A stretch of DNA of 64,000 nucleotides from Oscillospiraceae bacterium (GCA_902802565.1 CADCMP010000003.1:1-64000), one strand, 5' to 3'. Positions 1 to 9,110 are shown, counted from the first letter of the stretch. Notes: generated from the letters alone by a model not told the origin. Made by a program: numbers and translations.

Positions 1-1732
1 GATGCAGCTTTTGATAGAAGAGATATCCCGTATGTTTCTGGCGTCACAGGAATCAACCGATTCCATGGTAACGCGTTTTAATTCGTCTATGAGATCCTCG
101 TGCTCCTTCACATAGACAAATCCCCTGGTGATGATCTCGGGCTCGCTGACAGGGCGCATATCATAGGTGGACATGGCGATGATAACGGCGATCATTCCGT
201 CTTCCGCCAGCTTGTGACGATCACGCATGACAATGGAACCGACTTCTCCCACTCCCATACCGTCCACCAGAACGGCACCGGACTGAACAGTACCGTTGAG
301 CTTGATGTTTTTCTCGGACAGTTCGATGATGCTGCCGTTTTCTGCAATGACGGTATTTTTGGCGGGAACTCCCATATCCTGCGCAAGTGCAGCATGTTTG
401 ACCTGCATACGGTACTCACCATGGACGGGAATGAAGTATTTCGGTTTCGTCAGAGCCAGGATCATCTTCTGTTCTTCCTGAGATGCATGGCCGGAAACAT
501 GAAGATCCGTCTTTCGGTCGTAGATTACTTCGGCGCCCTTGGAAAACAGTTCGTCGATGACACGGCTGATCATGTTTTCGTTTCCTGGGATGGCGGAGGC
601 GGATATGATGACACGGTCTCCGGCGTCAATATCGATCTGACGGTGATTGGAGGAAGGCCATCCTGTAAAGAGCGGACATGCTCTCGCCCTGACTTCCGGT
701 GGAAATGATGCACAGCCGATGGCTTGGGATGTTGCTGATCTGGTTCAGTTCGACCAGTGTGCCTGCAGGAACAGACATATAGCCAAGCTCCGTAGCAGCT
801 TTGATGATGTTTTCCATGCTGCGGCCGGTTACGGCGACTTTACGCTTATACTTCACGGCTGCGTTGATGATCTGCTGGATGCGGTCAACGTTGGATGCAA
901 AGGTAGTCACAATGATCCGTTTCGTACAGCCGTAGAAAAGTTTTTCAAATCCGTCTCCGACTTTCCGCTCGGAATCGGTATGTCCTGCCTTTTCCACATT
1001 GGTAGAGTCGGAAAGAAGAGCAAGTACTCCCTGCTTTCCCAGTTCTCCAAAACGGGTAAGGTCGATCATTTCACTGTTAATGGGCGATACATCGATCTTG
1101 AAATCTCCTGTATGGACCACAACACCGATAGGTGTGGAGATCGCCAGAGCTACTGCGTCGGAAATGCTGTGATTGACATGGATCAGTTCGATATCAAAAC
1201 AGCCAAGATGGATATGATCCCCTGCCTTTTTTGTGAAGATCTGCGTGTTCTTCAGAAGATCCCGCTCTTCCAGTTTCAGTTCGATGATGGCGTTGGTCAG
1301 AGCAGTGCCGTAAATCGGGACATCGATCTCGCTGATGATATACGGGATGGCGCCGATATGGTCCTCGTGACCGTGTGTGATAACGATTCCACGGACCTTG
1401 CTGATGTTTTCCTTTAAATAGGTGATGTCCGGAATGACGACATCGATGCCGTACATATCCACATCGGGAAAGCCCATGCCGCAGTCCACAAGAATGATAT
1501 CATTCTCATATTCAAAGACCGTCATGTTTTTGCCGATCTCGCCCAGACCGCCAAGAGGAATGATCTTGAGCTTTGATGTTTTCTTCGGCATGTTTTTTCT
1601 TGTGGAAGCCGCTTTCTTTTTTGCAGAAACGATTCCGGATCTGGATCTATTTAAAGCTTTGCTCGCGTTTTTTTTGTTTTCTTTGTTCGTTCGTTCTTTT
1701 GGCTTTTTGTTATTGTTTTTTGTATTTGCCAT
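1..1732 (-). pseudogene. rnjA: Ribonuclease J, frameshifted and cut by the window edge
   Basis: Metallo-beta-lactamase/beta-CASP ribonuclease of mRNA decay and rRNA processing. The first 360 residues read well: a Lys/Arg/Asn-rich extension (about 1-53), the lactamase core from about 55, and the metal motif HGHEDH at 120-125. At about 649-656 one extra base breaks the frame and a stop follows after eight residues. Dropping one C from the run restores the family sequence (MAF-SNHRQIDIDAGD), which then stays open from about 650 to base 1, including SGHAS and the C-terminal region. The last residues lie outside the window. Last gene of the rpe-recR-rnj unit. Either a real inactivation or, more likely for so important an enzyme, a sequencing or assembly error. 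Confidence 0.88.
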
Positions 1733-1771
1733 AAAACCTCCAAAATGATTCAGTATTCTTGTTCTCGTTAA

Positions 1772-2371
1772 TTACATTTCTGTTCTTCCCTCTATTGCAC
1801 GGATGATTGTTGCGGAATCCGCAAACTCGATGTTGGATCCCACCGGGATGCCGTAGGCCAGCCGAGTTACTTTTACTCCGAAGGGCTGAAGAAGCCGGGA
1901 AATATACATGGCAGTGGCCTCCCCTTCGGTGTCGGGATTTGTTGCCATGATGATCTCACGGATATCGTTGTCTGCAATGCGCTGCAGCAGTTCACGGATC
2001 CGAATATCATCGGGACCAATATGACTGATGGGAGACAGTGCTCCGTGCAGAACATGATAAACGCCGTGATATTCATGGCTCTGTTCGATGGTAAGGACAT
2101 CTTTCGGTTCCGTGACGACACAGATCGTGCTGTGATCTCGGTTGTCATTGTCACAGATGCCGCAGATATCACCTTCCGTCAGGTTCTGGCATACCTTGCA
2201 GCAATGGACATTTTTTCTGGCCTGGATGATTGCATCGGCAAACAGCTCCGCCTGTCCGTCAGGAAGAGAAAGCATGTGAAATGCCAGACGCTGTGCGCTT
2301 TTTCTGCCTACTCCCGGCAGAGAAGCAAATTTATCGATCAGGTTTTCCATTGAAGCAGGATAAAAATCCAT
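1772..2371 (-). CDS. recR: Recombination protein RecR
   Basis: RecR acts with RecF/RecO to load RecA at single-stranded DNA gaps. The 199-residue product has the family's usual length and order: a helix-hairpin-helix segment at about 10-30 (LPGVGRKSAQRLAFHML), a four-cysteine zinc finger (C58, C61, C70, C73) and a Toprim domain from about 80 to 175. The ATG follows an AAGGAG site at good spacing. It lies 21 bases after rpe and about 40 before the RNase J gene, so the three are probably one transcript. In many Firmicutes recR sits instead with dnaX and ybaB; here that context is absent. Confidence 0.96.
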   Translation of the reverse strand: MDFYPASMENLIDKFASLPGVGRKSAQRLAFHMLSLPDGQAELFADAIIQARKNVHCCKVCQNLTEGDICGICDNDNRDHSTICVVTEPKDVLTIEQSHEYHGVYHVLHGALSPISHIGPDDIRIRELLQRIADNDIREIIMATNPDTEGEATAMYISRLLQPFGVKVTRLAYGIPVGSNIEFADSATIIRAIEGRTEM

Positions 2372-2392
2372 AGTGATCTCCTTCTTGTTCTG

Positions 2393-3046
2393 TCATACTT
2401 CGCGTAATGCCTGAATGATCCGTCCGCGATCCTTTTCACGGAATACTGCACTGCCGGCAACAAGAACATTAGCGCCGGCCTTTTTGACCAGTGGTGCGGT
2501 CTTTATGTCTATTCCGCCGTCCACTTCCAGCTCACAATCCAGATGGTGCTCCTCGATATATTTGGCTAATGTGTCGATCTTCGGAAGCATATCTGCCATA
2601 AAGGACTGTCCCCCAAAGCCCGGCTCTACGGTCATAACCAGTACAAGGTCAAGCAGTTCCATGTAGGGATACAGAGCATCTGCCGGAGTTTTTGGCTTTA
2701 CGGACAGGCCTGCTTTTTTTCCGAGCTCCTTTGTCTTCCTGACCGCTGCCATGATGTTTTCTTCGCTGTCGGATTCCACATGGAATGTCAGAAGATCCGC
2801 TCCGGCGTTGACAAACGTCTCCACATAACGAACCGGCCGGTCGATCATCAGATGAACATCGATGAAACCGTCAGTATGCTTCCGCAGGGATTTCAGTACC
2901 GGAATACCGATAGAAATGTTGGGGACGAATTCCCCGTCCATCACATCAAAATGAATATAATCTGCCCCGCCCTGCAGGCATTCATCCACATCCTGCCCGA
3001 GCTTTGCAAAATCGGCAGAAAGAATTGAAGGAGCGATTTTTATCAT
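2393..3046 (-). CDS. rpe: Ribulose-phosphate 3-epimerase
   Basis: Interconverts ribulose 5-phosphate and xylulose 5-phosphate in the pentose phosphate pathway. The 217-residue TIM barrel starts with the family signature MIKIAPSILSADF and keeps the metal and catalytic residues in HFDVMDG (H32, D34), DVHLMI (H65) and VDGGI (D176). I chose the ATG at 3046 because GGAGG precedes it and it matches family N-termini; a further 20 in-frame codons upstream have no ribosome site. In Bacillus subtilis rpe follows rsgA; here some 7 kb of other genes lie between them. Transcribed from the promoter at 3098-3126. Confidence 0.96.
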   Translation of the reverse strand: MIKIAPSILSADFAKLGQDVDECLQGGADYIHFDVMDGEFVPNISIGIPVLKSLRKHTDGFIDVHLMIDRPVRYVETFVNAGADLLTFHVESDSEENIMAAVRKTKELGKKAGLSVKPKTPADALYPYMELLDLVLVMTVEPGFGGQSFMADMLPKIDTLAKYIEEHHLDCELEVDGGIDIKTAPLVKKAGANVLVAGSAVFREKDRGRIIQALREV

Positions 3047-3097
3047 GAGAAAACCTCCGGAAAAAACAGGAAAATAATCGTCAAAACTAACTGATAT

Positions 3098-3126
3098 ATT
3101 ATACAATAATTGTGGGATTTTTCCAA
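3098..3126 (-). promoter_or_regulatory. Promoter of rpe-recR-rnj
   Basis: TTGGAA, 17 bases, TATAAT on the minus strand, about 50 bases before the rpe start codon. It is a good housekeeping sigma match and lies back to back with the plus-strand promoter at 3131-3159. Confidence 0.7.
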
Positions 3127-3130
3127 TACC

Positions 3131-3159
3131 TTGACGCTATTTCGCATTGATAATATTAT
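3131..3159 (+). promoter_or_regulatory. Promoter of the xpaC-telA-lemA unit
   Basis: TTGACG, 17 bases, TATTAT on the plus strand, followed by a very AT-rich stretch and the ribosome site GAGGTGAG before the TTG start at 3207. Confidence 0.7.
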
Positions 3160-3206
3160 ATTTATTATTATATAATATTTATATATATCTGAGCGAGGTG
3201 AGTTGA

Positions 3207-3863
3207 TTGACCTTAAAAAACAAAAAAACTGTTTTCCCGATCTACGCCTTTGGCCTCTGCTGGGTTTTGTGCAGCATCATTTTCCCCGTGTATAAGCTGT
3301 GGGCGCTGATACTGACGGCGGTGCTCTCCGGGATCGCATCGTATCTGACCTATATGGTCCTCTCTTCCCAGAAACCTTCAGCAGAAGAGATCAAACAGGA
3401 ACAGGAAAATATCAGTTACGGGCCGAAAGTGGATCCCATTATCAAGGAAGGCCGGATGGCTCTAGCGGAAATGGGGCGATTGTACAAATCCATTGAAAAA
3501 CCCGAGATTCGTTCCAGAATCAATGAACTGATGCAGATCACGGATAAGATCATTCAAGATGCTATTGAGGATCCCTCGGATGTGCCTCAGATCAAACAGT
3601 TTATGAATTACTACCTCCCTACCACGCTGAAGCTTCTGAATTCCTATGACCGTATGAGCAGTCAAGGAATCTCAGGATCCAATCTGGATAAAAGTATGGA
3701 GAACATCGAATCGATGCTGGATACGGCGATTGCGGCGTATAAAAAACAGCTGGATGCGCTGTTTGCCAATCAGGCACTGGATATCGAAACCGATATTCAG
3801 GTCATGAACCAGATGCTGGAACGGGAAGGTCTCTCCGGAAAATCGGATTTCAAAGTCAAATAA
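3207..3863 (+). CDS. XpaC-like membrane protein
   Basis: Belongs to the XpaC family, named 5-bromo-4-chloroindolyl phosphate hydrolysis protein from an old Bacillus phenotype; its biochemical role is not established. The 218-residue protein has two membrane segments at about 9-27 and 31-52, then a soluble, helical, charged domain of about 165 residues with the conserved middle part around MGRLYKSIEKPEIRSRI. The start is a TTG with GAGGTGAG just upstream; no ATG in this frame fits. First gene of a plus-strand unit with telA, lemA and tpm, the usual partners of this family, which suggests a shared envelope function (inference). Confidence 0.85.
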   Translation: MTLKNKKTVFPIYAFGLCWVLCSIIFPVYKLWALILTAVLSGIASYLTYMVLSSQKPSAEEIKQEQENISYGPKVDPIIKEGRMALAEMGRLYKSIEKPEIRSRINELMQITDKIIQDAIEDPSDVPQIKQFMNYYLPTTLKLLNSYDRMSSQGISGSNLDKSMENIESMLDTAIAAYKKQLDALFANQALDIETDIQVMNQMLEREGLSGKSDFKVK

Positions 3864-3909
3864 ATGATTCGCAATTATATTCTTATGCTAAACGAAAGGA
3901 ACAACTATC

Positions 3910-5118
3910 ATGGCAGACAACAATGAATTTGAAGTGAAAAACGAAGGTTCTGGCTCCTCAATCCATCTGACACTGGATCCCAATGAAACAGGTACCGCAT
4001 TTGCTACCGCAGTACAGGAAGCTGTTGGTGATGCAGTGGAAGCGACGGAGGCTGTATATACCGATGATGTTTCCGGTGAGCGGCTCGATATCGAGTCTCT
4101 CACTCCAGAGGAACAGGCTGCGGTTCGTGAATTTGCAGAAAAGATCGATGTGCTGAACACCGAGCAGGTTCTCAATTACGGTGCAGCCGCACAGAAGAAT
4201 ATCGCAGAGTTTTCCGAGTCTGCTCTTCAGTCTGTCAAGACTAAGGATCTTGGCGAGGTCGGCGGCATCCTTTCCGATCTTGTTGTAGAGCTGGAAGGAT
4301 TCAATTTCGATGAAAAAGATAAAAAAGGAATCAAAGGTCTGTTCAGGAAGACAGAGCAGAGTCTTGCCAGTCTGAAGGCACAGTATGACAAAGCGGAAGT
4401 AAACGTGGACAAGATCGTTGAACAGCTTCAGCAGCATCAGATCGTCCTGATGAAGGATACTGCAATGCTGGATAAGATGTATGAACGCAATGAAGAGTAT
4501 CAGAAAGAACTCACCATGTACATCATTGCCGGAAAGATCAAGGCCGAACAGCTCCGCAACGAAGAACTTCCCAAACTGAAAGCAGCTGCAGAGAAGAGCG
4601 GCAATGCGGAAGATGCGCAGAAAGCAAATGATTTTGCCAACATGATCGGCAGATTTGAGAAGAAGATCCATGACCTCGAACTGACGCGCGTTGTTTCCAT
4701 TCAGATGGCACCGCAGATCCGCATGATCCAGAACAACGATAACCTGATGAGCGAGAAGATCCAGTCCTCCATCGTCAACACCATTCCTCTGTGGAAGAAT
4801 CAGATGGTCATGGCTCTTTCCATCTATCATTCGGAACAGGCGGCTAAAGCACAGAATGAAGTGACGGAAGTAACCAACAAACTGCTGGAGGAAAATGCTG
4901 AGAAACTTCACCAGGGCAGCGTTGCAGTTGCCAAGGAATCCGAGCGTGGAATCATTGATCTTGAGACGCTGAAAAAGACCAATCAGGAACTGATCGACAC
5001 ACTGGAAGAAGTGAAACAGATCCAGAACGAAGGACGCGCCCGCCGCGAACAGGCAGAAATCGAGCTGGGACAGATCGAGGGCGAACTGAAACAGAAACTG
5101 CTTGAAATGCGCGGATAA
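3910..5118 (+). CDS. Toxic anion resistance protein, TelA family
   Basis: TelA/KlaA family, first linked to tellurite resistance on plasmids. Chromosomal Firmicute copies are common, and their normal role is more likely in envelope stress or resistance to cell-wall-acting compounds (family knowledge, not proven). The 402-residue protein is almost entirely helical and charged, without membrane segments or a signal peptide, so it is probably cytoplasmic. A conserved core around EKIQSSIVNTIPLWKNQM is visible near residues 285-305. AAAGGA lies nine bases before the ATG. It follows xpaC by 46 bases. Confidence 0.88.
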   Translation: MADNNEFEVKNEGSGSSIHLTLDPNETGTAFATAVQEAVGDAVEATEAVYTDDVSGERLDIESLTPEEQAAVREFAEKIDVLNTEQVLNYGAAAQKNIAEFSESALQSVKTKDLGEVGGILSDLVVELEGFNFDEKDKKGIKGLFRKTEQSLASLKAQYDKAEVNVDKIVEQLQQHQIVLMKDTAMLDKMYERNEEYQKELTMYIIAGKIKAEQLRNEELPKLKAAAEKSGNAEDAQKANDFANMIGRFEKKIHDLELTRVVSIQMAPQIRMIQNNDNLMSEKIQSSIVNTIPLWKNQMVMALSIYHSEQAAKAQNEVTEVTNKLLEENAEKLHQGSVAVAKESERGIIDLETLKKTNQELIDTLEEVKQIQNEGRARREQAEIELGQIEGELKQKLLEMRG

Positions 5119-5185
5119 TATTCCAAGTAAAGGTATTAATAATCAAATCTGATATTGATGTCAGATGAAACAACAGGTGTTAATA

Positions 5186-5749
5186 ATGGGAATTTTGAAG
5201 AATAAAACAGTGGCTATCATACTTGCGGTGATCTTGGTAATTGCCTCTACTCTTCTGGCTACCCATGTGAAACTGGGCAATAAGGTCAATGAGATAACGG
5301 AAGGCTTTTACAGCGGAATCAATTATGATGGTTATCTGCATCCGTCGGTTTTTACGCAACTGAAAAACATTTCCAGCTCCTGCCTCGGAATCAGTACGAT
5401 CGCCATGGAATACGGGATTGATACGACGGCGCTGAATGATGCAAGAAGTCATCTGGAGACCAATCTGGACGGTAAGGCAGGCAATATCAAAGAACTGTAT
5501 GCCAATTATTCCGAACTGAGAACGGTCGCAACACAGGTGATCAATGAGCTGAAAACCAAAACGCTCAATGACCGGGATCAGACCGGCTTCGCTCAGTATC
5601 AGACCAACTATGACGGTGCCATTGCCACGATTGAGAGCTCCGGCTACAACGAGTCAGTCAGTTCGTTTATCAACGGACCGTACCACTCCTTCCCGGCAAA
5701 TATCCTGGCAAAACTGTCCGGAGTGAAAGCCCCCGCTTATTTTGCATAA
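5186..5749 (+). CDS. LemA family protein
   Basis: LemA proteins are small membrane-anchored helical proteins of unclear function. The product has one N-terminal membrane segment (about 8-27) and then a helical, probably extracytoplasmic domain with the family pattern ...YANYSELRT... and NDRDQTGFAQYQTNYD. I chose the ATG at 5186, which has AGGTG at good spacing and gives 187 residues; an ATG seven codons upstream (5165) lacks a ribosome site. Its C-terminus is somewhat divergent from typical LemA. LemA next to a TPM-domain gene is a recurrent pairing, as seen here. Confidence 0.82.
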   Translation: MGILKNKTVAIILAVILVIASTLLATHVKLGNKVNEITEGFYSGINYDGYLHPSVFTQLKNISSSCLGISTIAMEYGIDTTALNDARSHLETNLDGKAGNIKELYANYSELRTVATQVINELKTKTLNDRDQTGFAQYQTNYDGAIATIESSGYNESVSSFINGPYHSFPANILAKLSGVKAPAYFA

Positions 5750-5758
5750 GGTGATGAA

Positions 5759-6661
5759 ATGAGAGCTAGATTTTTTCATGTATTAATCGTGCTGGTCATG
5801 ATCGCAAGTTTTCTTGCGATCCCTATCCATGCAGAGACTCTCAATGCAAGCGATGTATATTACGTTACCGATAACGCCAATGTCCTGTCCCAGTCTACCG
5901 TTGAGAAGATTAAAAATTTCAACGGAGCTCTGGAACAGCAGTGCAGCGGAGCGCAGGTCGTTGTTGCCACGGTGAAATATACCGGAGGGTTCAGCAGTGA
6001 TGAATACGCCATGAAACTGTTCAACAGCTGGGGTATCGGTTCCAGTGATTACAATAATGGGATCCTGATCCTTCTGGTAACAGAGGAAAACAAGTACTAT
6101 ATCCAGTGCGGTCTCGGTATCGATGTGGACTCTCTGGCGGACAGTCTGGGAGATGACCTCAATAAGTTCGAAAACTATTTCGATGCCGGAAAGTATGATC
6201 AGGCAGTCAATACTGTATTTGACGGTATCCTTGAGTGGTTTGATACCCAGTATACGGCCAACGTTTCCCATGCGGACCAGTATATTACGAATTCGGATTC
6301 GTACGGAGAATACGGCAGCAGTGTGGATCTGTTTTCCCTGATATTCACTCTGATTTTCCTGTATGTTTTCTTCCATGCAATCGTTCGATCCATACGCCGT
6401 ACGCACTACATCAGAACCGGAACATGGCTTCCCTATTTCTTGTTTTTCGGACCTCGCCGTCCTTACTGGGGATACCATACGGGAATGCATAACTATTATG
6501 ACTTCTATAATCCGTCCTCCCACCACTCCAATTTTACCGGAGGAAGCTCATGGGGCTCCTTCGGCGGAAGTCACAGCGGTGGTTTTGGCGGAAGTGGTTT
6601 CGGCGGTGGAATAGGCCATGGAGGCGGCGGCTTCGGAGGCGGCGGCTTTGGCCGCAGATAA
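5759..6661 (+). CDS. TPM domain membrane protein (YgcG-like)
   Basis: The 300-residue protein has a signal peptide (1-25, cut likely after IHA), a TPM domain at about 33-150, a single membrane helix at about 190-209 and a Gly/Ser/Phe-rich tail from about 255 built of GGGFGG-type repeats. TPM domains occur in photosystem II repair proteins of plants and in bacterial membrane proteins of unknown role; some have been reported to act as phosphatases. The layout places the TPM domain outside the cell and the glycine-rich tail inside. It starts nine bases after lemA with AAGGTGAT before its ATG, so the two are probably translated together. Confidence 0.88.
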   Translation: MRARFFHVLIVLVMIASFLAIPIHAETLNASDVYYVTDNANVLSQSTVEKIKNFNGALEQQCSGAQVVVATVKYTGGFSSDEYAMKLFNSWGIGSSDYNNGILILLVTEENKYYIQCGLGIDVDSLADSLGDDLNKFENYFDAGKYDQAVNTVFDGILEWFDTQYTANVSHADQYITNSDSYGEYGSSVDLFSLIFTLIFLYVFFHAIVRSIRRTHYIRTGTWLPYFLFFGPRRPYWGYHTGMHNYYDFYNPSSHHSNFTGGSSWGSFGGSHSGGFGGSGFGGGIGHGGGGFGGGGFGRR

Positions 6662-6684
6662 TTTGACGGAAAGGACGCTCTTTT

Positions 6685-7158
6685 ATGTCATTAGATTCCG
6701 CAACGGAGTATTTGAAACAATTTGGTGTGGAAGATCGGATTCAGGTGTTTGATGTTTCCAGTGCCACGGTGGATCTGGCAGCGCAGGCAGTTGGTGTGGA
6801 AGGTGCCAGAATCGCAAAAACGTTGTCGTTCAAAGGAAAAGAACATCCCATGCTTGTCGTTGCTGCCGGAGATGCCAGGGTCGATAACAAGAAATTCAAA
6901 TCGGAATTCGGCCTGAAAGCTTCCATGCTGACACATGACGTTGTGGAAGAACTGATCGGGCATGGAGTCGGAGGCGTTTGTCCTTTCGCGGTGAAGGAAG
7001 ATGTGGAGATCTTTATTGATTCCAGTGTGAAACGGTTTCCTTCCGTCTACCCTGCCGTTGGCAGTGCCAACAGTGCCATAGAACTGACACCGGAAGAACT
7101 GTTTGAGATCTCGCATGCATTGCGATGGGTGGATGTCTGCAAGATTCCGGAAGAGTAA
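6685..7158 (+). CDS. YbaK/EbsC-type aminoacyl-tRNA deacylase
   Basis: The 157-residue single domain belongs to the YbaK/ProX editing family, which hydrolyses mischarged tRNAs in trans (for example Cys-tRNAPro or Ala-tRNAPro). Visible family marks include RIAKTLSFKG near 42-51, the VVAAGDARVD segment, and GGVCPFAV near 95-102, which lines the active site. Which mischarged tRNA it edits cannot be told. It is 23 bases after the TPM gene and is the last gene before the terminator at 7163-7198. Its link to the four upstream envelope genes may be only positional. Confidence 0.9.
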   Translation: MSLDSATEYLKQFGVEDRIQVFDVSSATVDLAAQAVGVEGARIAKTLSFKGKEHPMLVVAAGDARVDNKKFKSEFGLKASMLTHDVVEELIGHGVGGVCPFAVKEDVEIFIDSSVKRFPSVYPAVGSANSAIELTPEELFEISHALRWVDVCKIPEE

Positions 7159-7162
7159 AATT

Positions 7163-7198
7163 AAAAGAGGCGGTCTGATTTTTCAGACCGCCTCTTTT
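7163..7198. terminator. Bidirectional terminator between ybaK and murD
   Basis: A perfect 16-base inverted repeat (AAAAGAGGCGGTCTGA and its complement) with a four-base loop. The A and T runs at both ends let it serve the plus-strand unit ending at 7158 and the minus-strand murD ending at 7209. Confidence 0.9.
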
Positions 7199-7208
7199 AT
7201 GAGTCCGG

Positions 7209-8594
7209 TTATAGTTTGGAAACGAGTTCTTTGAAATATTTGCCGCGTTCCATGAAGTTCTTGAAATGATCGAATGCGGCACATGCCGGTGAAAGAAGTA
7301 CGATATCACCTTCCTCTGCGGCAGATGCAGCAGTGAGGAAGCAGTCTTTGAAATCCTCCACAATCTCCACTGGAGGACTGTATGTTCTGCGATTTTCCGC
7401 ATTCATGATGGAATCACAGATCAGTTCAGCAGTATCACCGGTAAGATAGATTTTCTTGCAGTACTGGTTGATTTCGGTACCCAGTTCGTCAAAGGGAATG
7501 CCCTTGTCGTATCCTCCCGCTATCAGAATCGGTTTTTTCTTCATTGCGTGAAGTCCTGCGATAGTACGAGTTGGGCTCGTTCCGATGGAATCATTGATAA
7601 AGGTAATGCCATTCCATATCCGCACACGTTCCAGCCGGTGTTCCACTCCGGAAAAAGAATGTGCCACTTCCCTGCAGGTCTCAACCGTGACAAGCCCCCG
7701 TGTGGCACAGATCGCTGCCAGGTAGTTTTCCAGATTATGAACTCCCGGCAGGATAATGTCTGAAGCGGACATGATCAGGTGCGGCTTATCGCCGGGATAA
7801 ATAGAATAGATGCTGTCTCCTTCACTGTATACGCCGTTCGATACCGCCTGTTCTCTTGCAAAATATGATATACTGCCGGAGCTCATGTTTTCGTAATACG
7901 GGGTCATCTCATCGTTCGCATTCAGGATCAGATGGTCTTCTGCCGTCTGTTTGATAAAGATATTGGCCTTGGAATCATAGTAGTCCTTATAATCAAGATG
8001 CTTATCCAGATGGTTGGGAGAAATATTGGTGATCACCGCAACGTTTGGATGAGCATCCATACTGTGAAGTTGAAATGAACTGAGTTCCAAAACGGCATAA
8101 TCCTCCGGATGGATCGTTTCCGCTTCCGAAAACAGCGGATGGCCGATATTGCCCCCTAAATGGACACAGAATCCCTGTTTTTTCAAAAGCTCCGATATGA
8201 TGGTGGTTGTGGTGGTCTTGCCGTCAGAGCCGGTTACAGCGATTACAGGGCAGGGACAGATCTTCAGGAATGCTTCCATCTCTGATGTAAGAACACTTCC
8301 CTGTTCCTTGGCACGTACAAGATGGGGATCAAAGGGCATCAGGCCGGGAGTGCGGAAAATAATATCAAAATCAAGTTTTTCCAGATAATCCGGTCCCAGC
8401 TGGAGTTTTACTCCTCTATCTTTTAATTCCCGCGCGGTTTCCCCCAGATCTTCTGCGGAATGGACATCACATGCAGTGATATCCGTCAGACCATGGTCCA
8501 GCAGGGTTCGGATCAGAGGTGTGTTGCTGACACCGATTCCGATAACTCCAATGGACTTCCCTTTCAAGCTGTTGATGTATTCATTCATAGTCAT
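7209..8594 (-). CDS. murD: UDP-N-acetylmuramoylalanine-D-glutamate ligase
   Basis: Adds D-glutamate to UDP-MurNAc-L-Ala in cytoplasmic peptidoglycan precursor synthesis. The 461-residue product shows the N-terminal UDP-binding Rossmann fold (GVIGIGVSNTPL), the Mur ligase ATP loop GSDGKTTTT at about 122-130, the central NISPNHLDKH segment and the C-terminal FINDSIGTSPTRT region. I chose the ATG at 8594, eight bases after GAGG; the frame extends seven codons further without a ribosome site. It is a lone gene here, not in a mur/fts cluster, and has its own promoter at 8635-8663. Confidence 0.95.
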   Translation of the reverse strand: MTMNEYINSLKGKSIGVIGIGVSNTPLIRTLLDHGLTDITACDVHSAEDLGETARELKDRGVKLQLGPDYLEKLDFDIIFRTPGLMPFDPHLVRAKEQGSVLTSEMEAFLKICPCPVIAVTGSDGKTTTTTIISELLKKQGFCVHLGGNIGHPLFSEAETIHPEDYAVLELSSFQLHSMDAHPNVAVITNISPNHLDKHLDYKDYYDSKANIFIKQTAEDHLILNANDEMTPYYENMSSGSISYFAREQAVSNGVYSEGDSIYSIYPGDKPHLIMSASDIILPGVHNLENYLAAICATRGLVTVETCREVAHSFSGVEHRLERVRIWNGITFINDSIGTSPTRTIAGLHAMKKKPILIAGGYDKGIPFDELGTEINQYCKKIYLTGDTAELICDSIMNAENRRTYSPPVEIVEDFKDCFLTAASAAEEGDIVLLSPACAAFDHFKNFMERGKYFKELVSKL

Positions 8595-8634
8595 AGAAAT
8601 TACCTCAGTTCTCATGGGGGTGTTATCACGAGAA

Positions 8635-8663
8635 ATTATAACCCCGCTTTCAGAAGTTTACAA
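8635..8663 (-). promoter_or_regulatory. Promoter of murD
   Basis: TTGTAA, 17 bases, TATAAT on the minus strand, about 40 bases before the murD ATG. It diverges from the RNase P RNA promoter 24 bases away. Confidence 0.65.
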
Positions 8664-8686
8664 GAATGAACCAGCGGAAAATAATG

Positions 8687-8714
8687 TTGACTTCAATAAA
8701 GTCGGTGCTACAAT
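8687..8714 (+). promoter_or_regulatory. Promoter of the RNase P RNA gene
   Basis: TTGACT, 16 bases, TACAAT on the plus strand, about ten bases before the first paired base of the RNA, as expected for a stable RNA gene. Confidence 0.7.
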
Positions 8715-8723
8715 AACTAAAGT

Positions 8724-9060
8724 AGTTCGCTGAGCAGTCGCGGGTACAATATGAAAATATGTATGTGAGGAAAGTCCGGGCTCCAGGGGCAAGAATAACG
8801 GATAACATCCGCCAGGGGTGACCCTCGGACAAGTGCAACAGAAATATACCGCCGGATTTTTCCGGTAAGGGTGGAAAGGCGAGGTAAGAGCTCACCCGTC
8901 ACATGGAGACATGCTGACGCTGTAAACTCTATTCGGAGCAACACCGTGGAAGGACACTAAGGCACGCCCCGCCGTCCTGAGGAGGTGGCTTGAGCACGGG
9001 AGCAATCCCCTGCCACAGATAGATGACTGCTTTTAACAGAACCCGGCTTACAGGCGGACT
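8724..9060 (+). ncRNA. rnpB: RNase P RNA
   Basis: Catalytic RNA of RNase P, which removes 5' leaders from tRNA precursors. The universally conserved GAGGAAAGTCCGGGCT is at about 8767-8782. The conserved ACAGAAATATACCGCC element, the AAGGGTGGAAAGGCGAGGTAAGAG block and the 3' AACCCGGCTTACAG are also present. The ends are set by pairing of AGTTCGCTG with CAGGCGGACT (helix P1), so each end is uncertain by a few bases. Length of about 337 is typical. It has its own promoter and terminator and lies between murD and yebC. Confidence 0.94.
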
Positions 9061-9064
9061 AGAA

Positions 9065-9100
9065 AAGCCATTGCATGAATCGTCATGCAATGGCTTTTAT
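9065..9100. terminator. Terminator of rnpB, also facing yebC
   Basis: A 14-base stem (AAGCCATTGCATGA and its complement) with loop ATCG and a T-rich tail, starting four bases after the RNase P RNA. The A-run on the other side makes it usable for yebC, which ends at 9111. Confidence 0.88.
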
Positions 9101-9110
9101 TATTTCTTAA

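Noticed and set aside
3958..4911. A 317-codon minus-strand open frame opposite telA.
   Set aside because: Antisense shadow of a helical, charged protein; no ribosome site or known domain.
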